Source: Mycolicibacterium anyangense (GTDB lineage: Bacteria; Actinomycetota; Actinomycetes; Mycobacteriales; Mycobacteriaceae). From it: DNA of 64,000 nt. The translations under genes were made by a program, and so were the position numbers. Below, in pieces: positions 18,380 through 28,178 of this stretch. Under the pieces are notes generated by a model, which was given only the letters and a program-made list of their open reading frames with translations, did no database searches and was not told the DNA's origin. Every line of letters begins with the position of its first letter. The stretch's first letter is position 1. The stretch covers positions 5,270,001 through 5,334,000 of the forward strand of contig NZ_AP022620.1 of assembly GCF_010731855.1 (NCBI RefSeq). Direction: 5' to 3'.

Positions 18380-18445
18380 GAGGCACCTCCCCGCCTGTAA
18401 TGAGTAAAATGAAGATTGCTCATGACGTTACGTCCCGAAGGAGTC

Positions 18446-19009
18446 ATGCGTCAAATGCTTTTCAGTCATGACACCGAACTCACGTTGCGTGCTGCCTGTG
18501 CGCTGGTCAACAGCGATCGCAGCGACGGTGAACAGTTGGGCGACCAGCAGGCGCTGGACGCCTACCTGACCAGTTGGGGGTGGACCGGGCGGCGTGACCA
18601 CGACGACGCCGAGCTGGGCTCGGTGCACACCCTTCGAGCGCGGCTGGGCCGGATCTGGGCGACCGCTGGTGACGAGGTGCGGGCGGTGGGCCAGATCAAC
18701 GCCCTGCTCTCGGACACCCACGCCTCGCCGTGGCTGACCCGCCACCCGGAGATGCCCGATTGGCACCTGCACCTGGCCTCGATCCATGATCCGCTGGCGC
18801 AGCGGATGGGTGCCGAGATGGCCATGGCATTGGCGGACCTGGTGCGTTCCGGCGAGTTGCGGCGGCTGAAGATCTGCGCGGCATCCGACTGTGACGCGGT
18901 GCTGCTGGACCTGTCCCGCAACCGGTCCCGGATGTTCTGCGACACCGGCAACTGCGGAAACCGTCAGCACGTGGCGGCCTACCGGGAACGGCGGTCCAAG
19001 GAAAGCTAG
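18446..19009 (+). CDS. CGNR zinc-finger transcriptional regulator (ABATE domain)
   Basis: About 187 residues. N-terminal ABATE-type domain with the family-typical opening MLFSHDTELTLRAACALVN. C-terminal CGNR zinc finger: CAASDCDAVLLDLSRNRSRMFCDTGNCGNRQHVAAYRERR, in which the four cysteines bind zinc and CGNR-H contacts DNA. Start is uncertain: AAGGAG lies 2 bases before ATG 18446 and 11 bases before ATG 18455; ATG 18422 is also in frame. Divergent from the DMT exporter, which is its likely target. Confidence 0.85.
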   Translation: MRQMLFSHDTELTLRAACALVNSDRSDGEQLGDQQALDAYLTSWGWTGRRDHDDAELGSVHTLRARLGRIWATAGDEVRAVGQINALLSDTHASPWLTRHPEMPDWHLHLASIHDPLAQRMGAEMAMALADLVRSGELRRLKICAASDCDAVLLDLSRNRSRMFCDTGNCGNRQHVAAYRERRSKES

Positions 19010-19069
19010 TCGACGTCGGGCTGTTGATACCGGAAAGCCCTCCCGTCGCCGCCGCTCTAGCGTGGGTGC

Positions 19070-20416
19070 ATGCGGCGCCAGGGATCGCTTCGATTGCAGT
19101 CCAGCGGCGATCGGTTCCTCTGGCGCCGGCTGGAATACGCGCTTCTGGGGCATCCGATGCCCGCCGGTGGCGATCCCGTGCGCGCCCATCGCCGTGCGCT
19201 GGCCGCCGGGTGTGCGGTGGCCCTGGGCATCGGGGTTCTGGCCACTGCATTCCCGATCCCGCCCGGCGGGCCGGGCCAGAGCCCGCTGGTCATGTCACGC
19301 CAATCCGGAGCGCTGTTCGTCCGGGTGGGTGATCGGCTGCGGCCGGTGGCCAATCTGGTGTCGGCCCAGCTCATCCTGGGGACACCGGCAACGCCGAGAC
19401 TTGTCGACGACGCCGCACTGCGCACCGTTGCACGCGGGCCGGTTCTGGGCATTCCTGGAGCGCCCCATTCGGTGGGGACGATGCTCTCCCCGGCCGAGCA
19501 GCACTGGACGGTCTGCGACCGCGCCGACGGGAGCACCGCTATCACTGTCACCGCGCACATCGGGCCGCCCACACTCCAGCCCGGCACCGCCGTCGTGGTG
19601 TCAGCAGCACACGGCGACGGCTCGGTCTACCTCCTCTACGACGGCAGGCGGGCGCGGATCGACGTGGGCAACCCGGCCACCGCACGGGCGTTGCACCTCG
19701 AGGGGGTGCGGCCCCGGCCGGTGTCGGCGACGCTGCTCAACGTCCTCCCGGAAGCGCCGGCCATCGGTCCGCCGCCGATCATCGGATCGCCCGCCGAGGT
19801 CGCCGGGGTCCGGGTCGGTGGTGTGCTGCGCACCGCCCGGGCCGATGCTGAGGAGTTCTATGTCGTTGTGCCGCAGGGTATCCAGCGCATCGGACGGCTG
19901 ACTGCGGACCTGATCCGATTCGCCGACCCGATGGCCGGTACGGACATTCCGTTTGTGCCGCCGGACGTGATCGCCACCGCGACCATGGTCGACTCCCTGG
20001 ACGTGGGCGGCTATCCCGACGCCGCACCGCGACTGCTGGATCCGCACGACGCGGGGGTGTGCGCGACATGGCGCCAGGGAACAACCCGGGTCGCCACCGG
20101 CGCGGTCGAACCGGACGCCACCGCGGTGCCGTTGGCCGTCGCCGATGGGGACGGGCCCAATCTCGACGCGTTCAGCATTGCCCCCGGTTCGGGAGTCGAC
20201 GTCGAGGCAGCCACCGCGACCGCGGGCCGCTACGTCGTCACCGACGCGGGAGTGGTCTTTCCGGTACGGGATTCGACCGCGGCGGCCGCGATCGGACTTG
20301 GTCGGCAGCCCACGCCAATCCCGTGGGCCATCCTCGCCGCGCTGCCCGCCGGACCCGAACTCAGCAAGCAGGCCGCGTTAGCGGGGCGCGATGTGATCGG
20401 TGGGACGGTGCCGTAA
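19070..20416 (+). CDS. eccB4: ESX-4 type VII secretion protein EccB
   Basis: 448-residue membrane-anchored periplasmic core component. A short cytoplasmic N-terminus with the EccB signature RLQSSGDRFLWRRLEYALLG is followed by one membrane helix (about 45-65) and a large extracytoplasmic domain of repeated R-type folds, with two cysteines (CDRADG and VCATWRQG) probably bonded. It is transcribed opposite to mycP4 and eccD4. Its 3' end overlaps the 3' end of mycP4 by 39 bp. The M. tuberculosis equivalent is Rv3450c. Confidence 0.94.
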   Translation: MRRQGSLRLQSSGDRFLWRRLEYALLGHPMPAGGDPVRAHRRALAAGCAVALGIGVLATAFPIPPGGPGQSPLVMSRQSGALFVRVGDRLRPVANLVSAQLILGTPATPRLVDDAALRTVARGPVLGIPGAPHSVGTMLSPAEQHWTVCDRADGSTAITVTAHIGPPTLQPGTAVVVSAAHGDGSVYLLYDGRRARIDVGNPATARALHLEGVRPRPVSATLLNVLPEAPAIGPPPIIGSPAEVAGVRVGGVLRTARADAEEFYVVVPQGIQRIGRLTADLIRFADPMAGTDIPFVPPDVIATATMVDSLDVGGYPDAAPRLLDPHDAGVCATWRQGTTRVATGAVEPDATAVPLAVADGDGPNLDAFSIAPGSGVDVEAATATAGRYVVTDAGVVFPVRDSTAAAAIGLGRQPTPIPWAILAALPAGPELSKQAALAGRDVIGGTVP

Positions 20417-21682
20417 CCACATCGACGCCGCTGCCGCGATACCGATCAGGCACACCACCGCACCGGCCCCGATCACGGCCCGCGGCTCGGCACGGCGGGT
20501 TGGGCTCACATCCGGGACGGCAACCGGTGCGGGCGGTGTCGTCGGTGCTGCTACCGGCTGATCACTCAGCGCCGCGAGGGGGTCCACGACACCATTGCCG
20601 ACCGCCGAATCCCAGCCCCGGGAGGGCTTGTGGGCCGACTCGGTGATCCGGCTCATCACTTGTCGTGCCGTGAGCCGCGGGAACCGGGCCCGCACGAGGG
20701 CCACCACGCCGCTGACCACCGGGGCGGCATAGCTGGTACCCGAGATCGGCAGCGGTCCCGATGTTCCCGCCATGGTGTCGACGACGCCCGGACCGCTGCG
20801 GTCCAGGGAGACAACGGCTTCCCCATGCGCCGCGACATCCACCCACGGTCCGTGAAGGCTGAAGGGCGACGCGTTGTCGTGTACGTCCACCGAGGCCACG
20901 GTCAGCACATAGTCGTCGTACCAGGCCGGGCTGGAGATGACGGAGGACTGTCCGCCGGTGTTCTGCGCCGAGCATTGCCCCGGGCCGCCGACATTGCCGG
21001 CGGCGGCCACCACCACCGCATCCTTGACATCCACCGCGTAGGACAGCGCCGCGCCGAGCACCCGGTCATCCAGCATCCCCTCGGCACAGGCCACCGAGGA
21101 GATGTTGATCACCGACGCCCCCATGTCCGCCGCGGTGCGTACCGCCTTCGCCAGCGTCTCGACGTCACCGGATCCCCGGGCCGACGGTTGGGACGTCGGC
21201 CCGAACATCGTGCTCGACTGACGCACGGCGATCACCGTGGCATCCGGTGCGATACCGGCGAATCCGCTGCTGTCCGATTCGTCGGGCTGGGCCGCAATGA
21301 TTCCGGCGACGATGGTGCCGTGACCGTCGCAGTCCTGCCTCCCGTCCCCGGTGGAGACGTAGTCGCCGCCGGCGACCACAGCGGGCAGCCGTGGGTGCGG
21401 TTGCACCCCGGTGTCGATCACGGCCACCCGCTGACCGGCTCCCCGGGTCAGCCGCCACAGAGTCGGCAGGTCGACACCGTCGAGCTGATGCGCTCGGACC
21501 TTCGGTGCGGTCCTGGTGAGCACCGTGCACGGTTCGCGTTGTTCGGTCGGCTCCGGCGGCGCCGCTGCGGCCGGCGGCGGCAGTAGCGAACCATCGACCG
21601 GCGGCGGTGAGACGGCGAAAGCTGTTGGTGCACAGTGTAAAGCGACCAGAACGGCGACGGCCACCATCGCGACGATCCTCAC
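20378..21682 (-). CDS. mycP4: ESX-4 mycosin, membrane-anchored subtilisin-like protease
   Basis: 434 residues from GTG 21682. Signal peptide at 1-24 (VAMVAVAVLVALHCAPTAFA). Subtilase triad: Asp90 (AVIDTGV), His121 (DCDGHGTIVAGI) and Ser317 (ISGTSYAAPVV), with oxyanion Asn230 (AAAGNVGG). A proline-rich linker and one C-terminal membrane helix (about 405-425) anchor it with a basic tail RHRP. The GTG overlaps the eccD4 stop codon (GTGA), indicating translational coupling. MycP proteins stabilise and process the ESX core. Corresponds to Rv3449. Confidence 0.95.
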   Translation of the reverse strand: MRIVAMVAVAVLVALHCAPTAFAVSPPPVDGSLLPPPAAAAPPEPTEQREPCTVLTRTAPKVRAHQLDGVDLPTLWRLTRGAGQRVAVIDTGVQPHPRLPAVVAGGDYVSTGDGRQDCDGHGTIVAGIIAAQPDESDSSGFAGIAPDATVIAVRQSSTMFGPTSQPSARGSGDVETLAKAVRTAADMGASVINISSVACAEGMLDDRVLGAALSYAVDVKDAVVVAAAGNVGGPGQCSAQNTGGQSSVISSPAWYDDYVLTVASVDVHDNASPFSLHGPWVDVAAHGEAVVSLDRSGPGVVDTMAGTSGPLPISGTSYAAPVVSGVVALVRARFPRLTARQVMSRITESAHKPSRGWDSAVGNGVVDPLAALSDQPVAAPTTPPAPVAVPDVSPTRRAEPRAVIGAGAVVCLIGIAAAASMWLRHRPTDHIAPR

Positions 21683-22968
21683 CGCAATGCACCGATTGCG
21701 GTGAACACACCCGCCGCCGCGCACGCCGTCGGGACGACCGCCGCCCCCACCACGACATCCAGGATTCCCAACGCCCTGGCGGCCAGCACAGAACGGGCCG
21801 CGGCCGTCGACCCCACCACCGTGCCTGCCGCCACCGTGAGGACCGCCGCGCACACCCACCCGGTCGCCCACGGTGCGCTGCGTGTCAACAGGCCGGTGGA
21901 CACCGTCGCCGCGCTGGCCGCGGCGCTCATCATCACCCACCACGAGGGGCATCCCTGGTGAAAGCGGCTGCGCAACAGGAATTCCGCCGACAGCAGCCCG
22001 GTGAAGGTGGCAGCCCAGCCCGGCTCGGCCGACCACGCCGCGGTCATCATCACGCCGGACATGCCCACCCCGGCAGCAGCTGCCACCGTGGCGGCCAGTG
22101 CGCTGCGCGCGCGTCCGACGCCGCTCTTCACGTCCTGCGGGTGAGCCGAGGGGGAGACCCCGCCGGCGCGGAGAGACCACCGCGGGGACACGGCGAGCAT
22201 CGCCACCGCTGCGGTGCCCATCGGGGGGCCGGCCGCAGCCGCAGGCAGCACGTCCGACATCACCGCCGCCGCGGTTGCGGCCGAGGTCAGCCCCACACCG
22301 GAGAGCGGAACGAACACCTGTGCTCCGTGATCGAGCACCCGCCAGGCCACCAGTGCTACGCCGGCCAGCGCCGACGACCCGAGCATGCCGCCGGCCAGCC
22401 CCGGGACCATGCCCCAGGCCGACACCGTACCCACGACGGCGGCGATCACGCCGAGGCCGGTGGACGCGGTCCGGTGCCGGCGCACCCTGACCGCCGCCCA
22501 CAGCGTGAAAGCGATTGCAGCGGTAGCAAATACGAGAGACACACCGGTAGTGCGGGAGCCCACGCACAGCGCCGTCACGACAGCGATCGCCGACCACGCC
22601 GTGACCAGAACGGCGGTTGCCCAGTCCGGCACTGCACGGCCGCCCTGTTCGCTCAGTTGCGCCACGGCCGCACCCACCTCGACCGGCACCGGTGGGTCTG
22701 GGAGATCCACCGGCACCAGGAACAGCACGTCACCGTCGTGGACACCGCACTCCGCCAAGGAGGCTCGGACGTCCACCACGGTCCCGTCCGGCCGGGCCAG
22801 CCGCAGTGGGCCCGGGAATGGGATCTCACCCACCAGGTCGACGACGGTCGGGAGCAGCTCGGCCACAGCCAGATCGGCGGGCAGTTCCACGTCCACCTCG
22901 GTCAGCGCGGACCTGATCGACAACCGGCACATCGCGGTCATGGCAGCCATGGGGCGCACGGTAGTCAT
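21679..22968 (-). CDS. eccD4: ESX-4 membrane channel protein EccD
   Basis: About 429 residues. An N-terminal ubiquitin-like domain (roughly 15-95: CRLSIRSALTEVDVELPADLAVAELLP...VHDGDVLFLVPVD) is followed by about eleven hydrophobic helices rich in Ala, Val and Gly. EccD dimers line the ESX membrane pore. Start is ambiguous among ATG 22968, 22950, 22941 and 22932; no strong ribosome site decides. Divergent from eccC4 across a 72-bp gap and coupled to mycP4. Corresponds to Rv3448. Confidence 0.93.
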   Translation of the reverse strand: MTTVRPMAAMTAMCRLSIRSALTEVDVELPADLAVAELLPTVVDLVGEIPFPGPLRLARPDGTVVDVRASLAECGVHDGDVLFLVPVDLPDPPVPVEVGAAVAQLSEQGGRAVPDWATAVLVTAWSAIAVVTALCVGSRTTGVSLVFATAAIAFTLWAAVRVRRHRTASTGLGVIAAVVGTVSAWGMVPGLAGGMLGSSALAGVALVAWRVLDHGAQVFVPLSGVGLTSAATAAAVMSDVLPAAAAGPPMGTAAVAMLAVSPRWSLRAGGVSPSAHPQDVKSGVGRARSALAATVAAAAGVGMSGVMMTAAWSAEPGWAATFTGLLSAEFLLRSRFHQGCPSWWVMMSAAASAATVSTGLLTRSAPWATGWVCAAVLTVAAGTVVGSTAAARSVLAARALGILDVVVGAAVVPTACAAAGVFTAIGALR

Positions 22969-23005
22969 CGGGCAGTGGCCGCGAACTCCGTTGTCCACAG
23001 GTGAA

Positions 23006-23034
23006 TTGCCGGGTGCGCATCCGGTGCCTACCGT
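23006..23034 (+). promoter_or_regulatory. Predicted leaderless promoter of eccC4
   Basis: TTGCCG (23006-23011), a 17-bp spacer and TACCGT (23029-23034) precede the ATG at 23041 by six bases, so transcription would start at or within one base of the start codon. Leaderless mRNAs are common in mycobacteria. No ribosome site is seen before this ATG, which agrees. Confidence 0.45.
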
Positions 23035-23040
23035 CCGTTC

Positions 23041-26000
23041 ATGCCCGCGACGACCATCGAGTTCAGCGGTGATGCTCGGCTGACACCACCGGCCATCCCC
23101 GCCGACGCCGTGGTCGTCGCCGCCCCGCCGCTGCCGGACCACACCGGCGGCTCGGCACGGCTCTCCGCGATGGCGGCGGTCGGCCTCGTCGCCGCGGCGG
23201 GCATGCTGGTCTGGGCGGTCCGATCCGGAACCGCCATCAGTCCGATGATGGTGCTGCTGCCCGGCATGGCCCTGATCTCGACGATCGCCATGATGGTGCA
23301 CGGCGGCCGGGAGCGGGGCAGCGCACGCCTCGACGACCAGCGGCGCCGATATCTCGACCATCTCGACGGTCTCGGCGCTCAGATGCGCGATGCGGCGCAC
23401 CGTCAACACCACGCGCTGACATGGCTGCATCCGCCGCCGGCAGCGCTGTGGTCGCTCGTCGGCGGTCCGCGGATGTGGGAGCGCCGAGCGAGCGACCCCG
23501 ATTTCGGCCACGTGCGGATCGGGATCGGCCCACAACGACTCTGCCGGCCCATCGTTCTTCCCCCGACACCGCCTGCCGAGGACCTCGACCCGGTCACCGC
23601 CGAGGCCTTGCGACGCTGTGTGCGCAACCACGCCGTCGTCCCGGATCTTCCGATCGCCCTTGCCCTCACCGGTGTGCCCGCGGTGACGTTCGACGGCGCG
23701 CTGGCCGAGGCGCGTGCGCTGATCCGGGCGATGATCTGTCAGCTCACCGTGTCGCACGCGCCCGCGACGGTGCTCGTCACCGCGCTCGTCGACGGCAGCA
23801 GACGCGCCGAATGGGACTGGCTGAAGTGGCTGCCGCACACTCGTCATCCACGCACCGGCGCGCCGATGGTCTATGACGACGCCACCGACCTCGAGGCTCT
23901 CGTCGCCGATGCGCAGCGGCCCCACCTCGTGGTGATCGTGGACCGCTCGGACGGGTGCGCGCCCCGACACCGGGCACCGATGACCGCGCTGCGGATCGGC
24001 GCCACCGGGGATGTCGACGCGCTGCCGTTGCATCTGGAATCTCAACGGATCACCGTGACCGGCGAGGACTGCGCCCGCGCCGATGCGTTGACGGTGGACC
24101 AGGCGCGCGACTGCGCCCGCCGACTGGCGCGCTACCGGGCGAACCACCCTGGCGCCGACGACGTTGCGCACTGGCTCGCCCGCTTCGAGTCCGCCGACGG
24201 TGCGCCCCGGACGTCGCGTGACCAGCGTGCCGCCCTGCGCGTTCGGATCGGCCGCGCCCCCGACGGCCAGATCGTCGAACTCGACATCAAGGAGCCCGCT
24301 GCCGGCGGTCAGGGACCGCACGGCTTGTGCATCGGGGCGACCGGATCGGGCAAGTCCGAACTCCTGCGCACGGTGGTCACCGGCATGGCCTGCCTGCATC
24401 CGCCCGAGGAACTGAATTTCGTCCTCGTCGACTTCAAGGGCGGCGCCACGTTCCGCGGGCTCAACGGCTTGCCGCACGTCGCGGCGGTCATCACCAACCT
24501 GGCCGAGGACGACCACCTGGTGATGCGAGCCGAGGAAGCGCTGTCCGGGGAGATCCATCGCCGTCAGCAGCTGCTGGCCAGCGCCGGACAGGCGATCAAC
24601 CTGGAGTCCTATCGACAAGCGCGACAACAGGATCCGAGCCTTCCACTACTGCCGTCACTGTTCATCCTCGTCGATGAAGTTGCCGAACTGCTGGCCCGCA
24701 GACCCGACTTCGCGGATCTGTTCGCCATGATCGGGCGGCTCGGCCGGTCGTTGGGGGTGCACCTGCTGCTGGCCAGCCAGCGGCTGGACGAGGGGCGCCT
24801 GCGCGGGGTGGAATCGCATCTGTCGTATCGGATCTGTTTGAAGACGTCGACAGCTGCCGAATCCCGCGCGGTGATCGGCGTGGCCGACGCCGCCGACCTG
24901 CCCACCACACCGGGCTCGGCGTTCCTGCGCGACGGTGACGGGCGGCTGACCAGGTTCCACGCGACCTACCTCGGTGTCCCGCTCGTCGACGACGCTCCCG
25001 CGCAGCACCGGGGCGCTGCCCGGCTCTTCACGTCGAAGCCTGGCCCACCGCCGGCCGGCGCCCAGGACCGCACCGTCCTGGACTCGATCCTCGACCACCT
25101 CACCCGCCGGGGAACACCGTCGCGCCAGATCTGGCTGCCACCACTGAGCGCATCGCCGCGGCTGTCTGACCTGCCGGCCGCCGGTCCAGAGCTGAGCGCG
25201 GACATCGGACTCATCGACCGGCCCTTCGACCAGTGCCGGGTGCCGCTGACGGTCCACACCGGCGGCGCCGGCGGCCACGTGGCCATCGTCGGCGCGCCGC
25301 AGAGTGGTAAATCACAGACCCTGTGCACCCTGATCACGGGGCTGGCCGTCCGGCACGACGCCCGTCGAATCCAGTTCTACTGCCTCGACTTCGGCGGCGG
25401 TGCACTCGAGGTGTTGCGGGTGCTTGCGCACCTCGGTTCGCTGGCCACCCGCCGGGACACCGAGCTGGTGGCGGCAACGGTCCGGCATGTCGAAGCGATC
25501 GTGCGCTCACGCGAGAGTGGGCACTGCGACGAGTTCGGGGATGTCTACCTCGTCGTGGACGGATGGCAAACCCTGCGCGACGAATTCGGTGATCTCGAGC
25601 CACGATTCACCGCGCTGGCCACCCGCGGCCTGTCCTACGGTGTGCACCTCATCCTCACCGCAGGACGCTGGGCCGACCTCCGGCCGGCGCTGAAAGACCA
25701 GATCGGCACCCGCCTGGAGCTGCGTCTCGGTGATCCGCAGGACTCTGAGATGGACCGCAAGCAAGCGGCTCTCGTCCCGCTCGGCCGGCCTGGGCGCGGC
25801 GTCACCCGCGACGGCCACCACTTCGCCATCGCCACCTCGGCGGAGCTGGAAGCCGGCACGGTGGGGACGTGGCGGGCCCCGCCCGTGCGGCTGCTTCCCG
25901 CACTGGTCGACTACACCGCGGTCCTCGACCAGGCCGGCCACCGCCCGGGTGTTCTCCTCGGCATCGGCGAATCCGATGTGGCTCCTGCAGTTCTCGACCT

Positions 26001-26631
26001 CACCAGAGACGGCCACCTGCTGATCCTCGGCGATCGGGAGTGCGGCAAAACCGCCACACTGCGGGTCGTGTGCCTCGAGATCATCCGCAATGCGGCACCG
26101 CAGCAGGCCCAGCTCTATGTGGTGGATTTCCGGCGCGGACTACTCGGCCTGGTCGACCCGGCCTACCTGAGCGGGTATGCCTTCTCCGCTGCGGCCCTCG
26201 CCGACTCCCTGCCGGCCCTGCTCGCGTTGTTGCGCGCTCGACTGCCGACCGCCGATCTCACACCCGACCAGCTGCGCAGCCGATCCTGGTGGGACGGCCC
26301 TGATGTGTTCGTCGTCATCGACGATCACGACCTTGTCTGCAGCCTCGGTGGCGAGGCACTCACCGCGCTGGGTGAGCTGCTGCCGCACGCATCGGATATC
26401 GGTCTGCACGTCGTCCTTGCGCGGCGCTGCGCGGGCATCGCCCGCGCGTTCTACGACCCGCTGCTCGCGCATCTGCGTGACGATCGTTGTCCGGCCCTGC
26501 TGATGAGCGGCTCTCCCGAAGAAGGATCGGTCATCGGTGGACATCGACCGTCGCCTCAGCCACCGGGACGCGGTCTTTTCGTGAGTACTGTTGTCGCGCA
26601 CCGTGTTCAGGTGTGCTGGAGTCCGCCGTGA
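23041..26631 (+). CDS. eccC4: ESX-4 motor ATPase EccC (three FtsK/SpoIIIE domains)
   Basis: 1196-residue single-chain EccC. Two membrane helices lie near residues 42-85 and are followed by a DUF/stalk region. Three FtsK-type nucleotide-binding domains follow: Walker A GATGSGKS (about 433) with Walker B LFILVDEVAEL; GAPQSGKS (about 751) with VYLVVDGWQ; and GDRECGKT (about 997) with VFVVIDDHD. Only the first domain keeps an acidic catalytic residue after the Walker B aspartate in DE form, consistent with the known view that domain 1 drives secretion and domains 2-3 bind substrate. Coupled by GTGA overlap to the next gene. Corresponds to Rv3447c. Confidence 0.95.
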   Translation: MPATTIEFSGDARLTPPAIPADAVVVAAPPLPDHTGGSARLSAMAAVGLVAAAGMLVWAVRSGTAISPMMVLLPGMALISTIAMMVHGGRERGSARLDDQRRRYLDHLDGLGAQMRDAAHRQHHALTWLHPPPAALWSLVGGPRMWERRASDPDFGHVRIGIGPQRLCRPIVLPPTPPAEDLDPVTAEALRRCVRNHAVVPDLPIALALTGVPAVTFDGALAEARALIRAMICQLTVSHAPATVLVTALVDGSRRAEWDWLKWLPHTRHPRTGAPMVYDDATDLEALVADAQRPHLVVIVDRSDGCAPRHRAPMTALRIGATGDVDALPLHLESQRITVTGEDCARADALTVDQARDCARRLARYRANHPGADDVAHWLARFESADGAPRTSRDQRAALRVRIGRAPDGQIVELDIKEPAAGGQGPHGLCIGATGSGKSELLRTVVTGMACLHPPEELNFVLVDFKGGATFRGLNGLPHVAAVITNLAEDDHLVMRAEEALSGEIHRRQQLLASAGQAINLESYRQARQQDPSLPLLPSLFILVDEVAELLARRPDFADLFAMIGRLGRSLGVHLLLASQRLDEGRLRGVESHLSYRICLKTSTAAESRAVIGVADAADLPTTPGSAFLRDGDGRLTRFHATYLGVPLVDDAPAQHRGAARLFTSKPGPPPAGAQDRTVLDSILDHLTRRGTPSRQIWLPPLSASPRLSDLPAAGPELSADIGLIDRPFDQCRVPLTVHTGGAGGHVAIVGAPQSGKSQTLCTLITGLAVRHDARRIQFYCLDFGGGALEVLRVLAHLGSLATRRDTELVAATVRHVEAIVRSRESGHCDEFGDVYLVVDGWQTLRDEFGDLEPRFTALATRGLSYGVHLILTAGRWADLRPALKDQIGTRLELRLGDPQDSEMDRKQAALVPLGRPGRGVTRDGHHFAIATSAELEAGTVGTWRAPPVRLLPALVDYTAVLDQAGHRPGVLLGIGESDVAPAVLDLTRDGHLLILGDRECGKTATLRVVCLEIIRNAAPQQAQLYVVDFRRGLLGLVDPAYLSGYAFSAAALADSLPALLALLRARLPTADLTPDQLRSRSWWDGPDVFVVIDDHDLVCSLGGEALTALGELLPHASDIGLHVVLARRCAGIARAFYDPLLAHLRDDRCPALLMSGSPEEGSVIGGHRPSPQPPGRGLFVSTVVAHRVQVCWSPP

Positions 26632-27812
26632 CGGTCCTCGAAGTGGGCCCCGTGGCGGTACGCCAGCTGCCGTCGGGAGACGACGTCATGGCCGACCCCG
26701 ACTGGATCCGCGCCGCGCTGGCCGGCATCGACGACACCACCGTGCTGCTCGACGAGCGGCCCGTCGCCGTCGAGCAGTTGTGGCGCGAGATTCTGTCGGC
26801 ACCGGCGCTCCGGTCGGGCGACGTCCTCACCATGGTGCACCCATCCTGGTGGCCGGCGCACCGGGTGGCACGGCTCGCCGGCTGGGCGAGCGCGCCGGCG
26901 CGACGGGTGCAGACCCGAGCTCGATCGACGCTGACGGCGCATGGCGGCCAGGCAGCGGTGGTGATCGAGCTCGGTACCGACGCTGTGGCGATCTGCCGCG
27001 GTCCGGCGCCCCCGCAGGTGCTGTCCGGGACCGTCGACCCTGACGCCCTGGCTGCTCGCATCCGCGACATCGAAGGGGTATCGCAGGTTCTTATCGATGC
27101 ACCGCACGGCATTCCGGGCGCCGAGCACCTGGCCCATGAGCTGCGAAAGACACTGTCGTCCAGGGGTATCCGGGCCAGTATCGGCCGGTTCGAGGACGCG
27201 GTGCCACCGGCCGCTCGTCCCGAAGTCAGACGTGCCGATTCGCCGGCCGCGCCCCGCGTGCCGGTCCGGGTCGCTACCGCCGCCGCGGCCGCCGCGGTGG
27301 CCATCACGCTGAGTGGGGTCGCGTTGCTCGCCGGCCGCGGGGGCGAACCGCCGACAACCCCGGGTCGGACCATGACCCTGGCCGAGGGCCGCGTCGTCGT
27401 GCAGGTGCCCGCCGATTGGCAGCTGCGCCGGGTCACCACCGGACCGGGTTCGCGACGGGTGGAACTCGTCTCCGACACCGATCCATCCGCAGCTCTGCAC
27501 ATCACCGGGTCCTACGCGCCGGGACAGACCCACGACACCATGGTCGAGGTCCTGCAACGGGCAATCGGACTCGAACCGCCCGGTGTCTTCGCCGATTTCG
27601 AACCGAATGGCCACCGCGCCGGCCGTGTGGTCGTGAGCTATCGCGAAGCGCGCGTCGGGCGCGACATCCACTGGTTCATCCTGATCGACGGCTTCACCCG
27701 GATCAGTATCGGATGTCAGTGCCCGCCCGGCCGTTTCGAGACCGTCAGCGCGGTCTGTGATCAAGTGGTCGGATCGGCACACGAAGCAGGTGGAACCGAT
27801 GCACCCCGATGA
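26628..27812 (+). CDS. ESX-4 type VII secretion-associated membrane protein (Rv3446c-like)
   Basis: 394 residues from GTG 26628, which overlaps the eccC4 stop. The N-terminal part (1-210) resembles an actin/Hsp70-like fold fragment without a readable ATP motif (VTVLEVGPVAVRQLP...LDERPVAVEQLW). A single membrane helix (VATAAAAAAVAITLSGVALLAG) near 225-245 separates it from an extracytoplasmic domain (EGRVVVQVPADWQLRRV) with a late cysteine pair (CQCPP). TIGR03931-type family members accompany ESX loci; the function is not established. Confidence 0.88.
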   Translation: MTVLEVGPVAVRQLPSGDDVMADPDWIRAALAGIDDTTVLLDERPVAVEQLWREILSAPALRSGDVLTMVHPSWWPAHRVARLAGWASAPARRVQTRARSTLTAHGGQAAVVIELGTDAVAICRGPAPPQVLSGTVDPDALAARIRDIEGVSQVLIDAPHGIPGAEHLAHELRKTLSSRGIRASIGRFEDAVPPAARPEVRRADSPAAPRVPVRVATAAAAAAVAITLSGVALLAGRGGEPPTTPGRTMTLAEGRVVVQVPADWQLRRVTTGPGSRRVELVSDTDPSAALHITGSYAPGQTHDTMVEVLQRAIGLEPPGVFADFEPNGHRAGRVVVSYREARVGRDIHWFILIDGFTRISIGCQCPPGRFETVSAVCDQVVGSAHEAGGTDAPR

Positions 27813-27857
27813 ACGTCAAAACCATTGTGGAGATCCATAATTCGACAGGAGACAGCC

Positions 27858-28166
27858 ATGGCGGCGCTCAACACTGATTTCGACATGATGCGCACCATCG
27901 CATCGGCCACCGAGGCCCGCAACGAGGAGATCCGGGCACTGCTGGCCGGCTTCATCGCACGCATGCAGTCCGTGCCGCCGTCGGTGTGGGGCGGACCGGC
28001 AGCCACCCGATTCAGAGATGTCGTCATGCAGTGGAACACCGAATCCCACCGGTTGTCCGATGCGTTGGCTGCCATCGCCGAAACCATCCGGCACAACGAA
28101 CAGACGTTGCGCGTCGCCGCCCAGCAGCACGCCGCGCGCATCGGCGGCGTCACGGCCGAACTGTAG
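27858..28166 (+). CDS. esxU: ESAT-6-like WXG100 protein EsxU
   Basis: 102 residues with AGGAGA before ATG 27858. Two helices hinge at the WGG turn in [14 protein letters not shown], the WxG motif of the family. The C-terminal helix reads [22 protein letters not shown]. It is probably exported by ESX-4 as a heterodimer with the next gene product. An upstream in-frame start at 27825 lacks a ribosome site and is not used. Corresponds to Rv3445c. Confidence 0.93.
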   Translation: MAALNTDFDMMRTIASATEARNEEIRALLAGFIARMQSVPPSVWGGPAATRFRDVVMQWNTESHRLSDALAAIAETIRHNEQTLRVAAQQHAARIGGVTAEL

Positions 28167-28178
28167 AAGGAGAGTCCC

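Noticed and set aside
21607..23004. Plus-strand frame of about 465 codons
   Set aside because: Antisense of eccD4, His/Arg-rich low-complexity translation; the minus-strand frame has clear EccD helices and ubiquitin-like domain.
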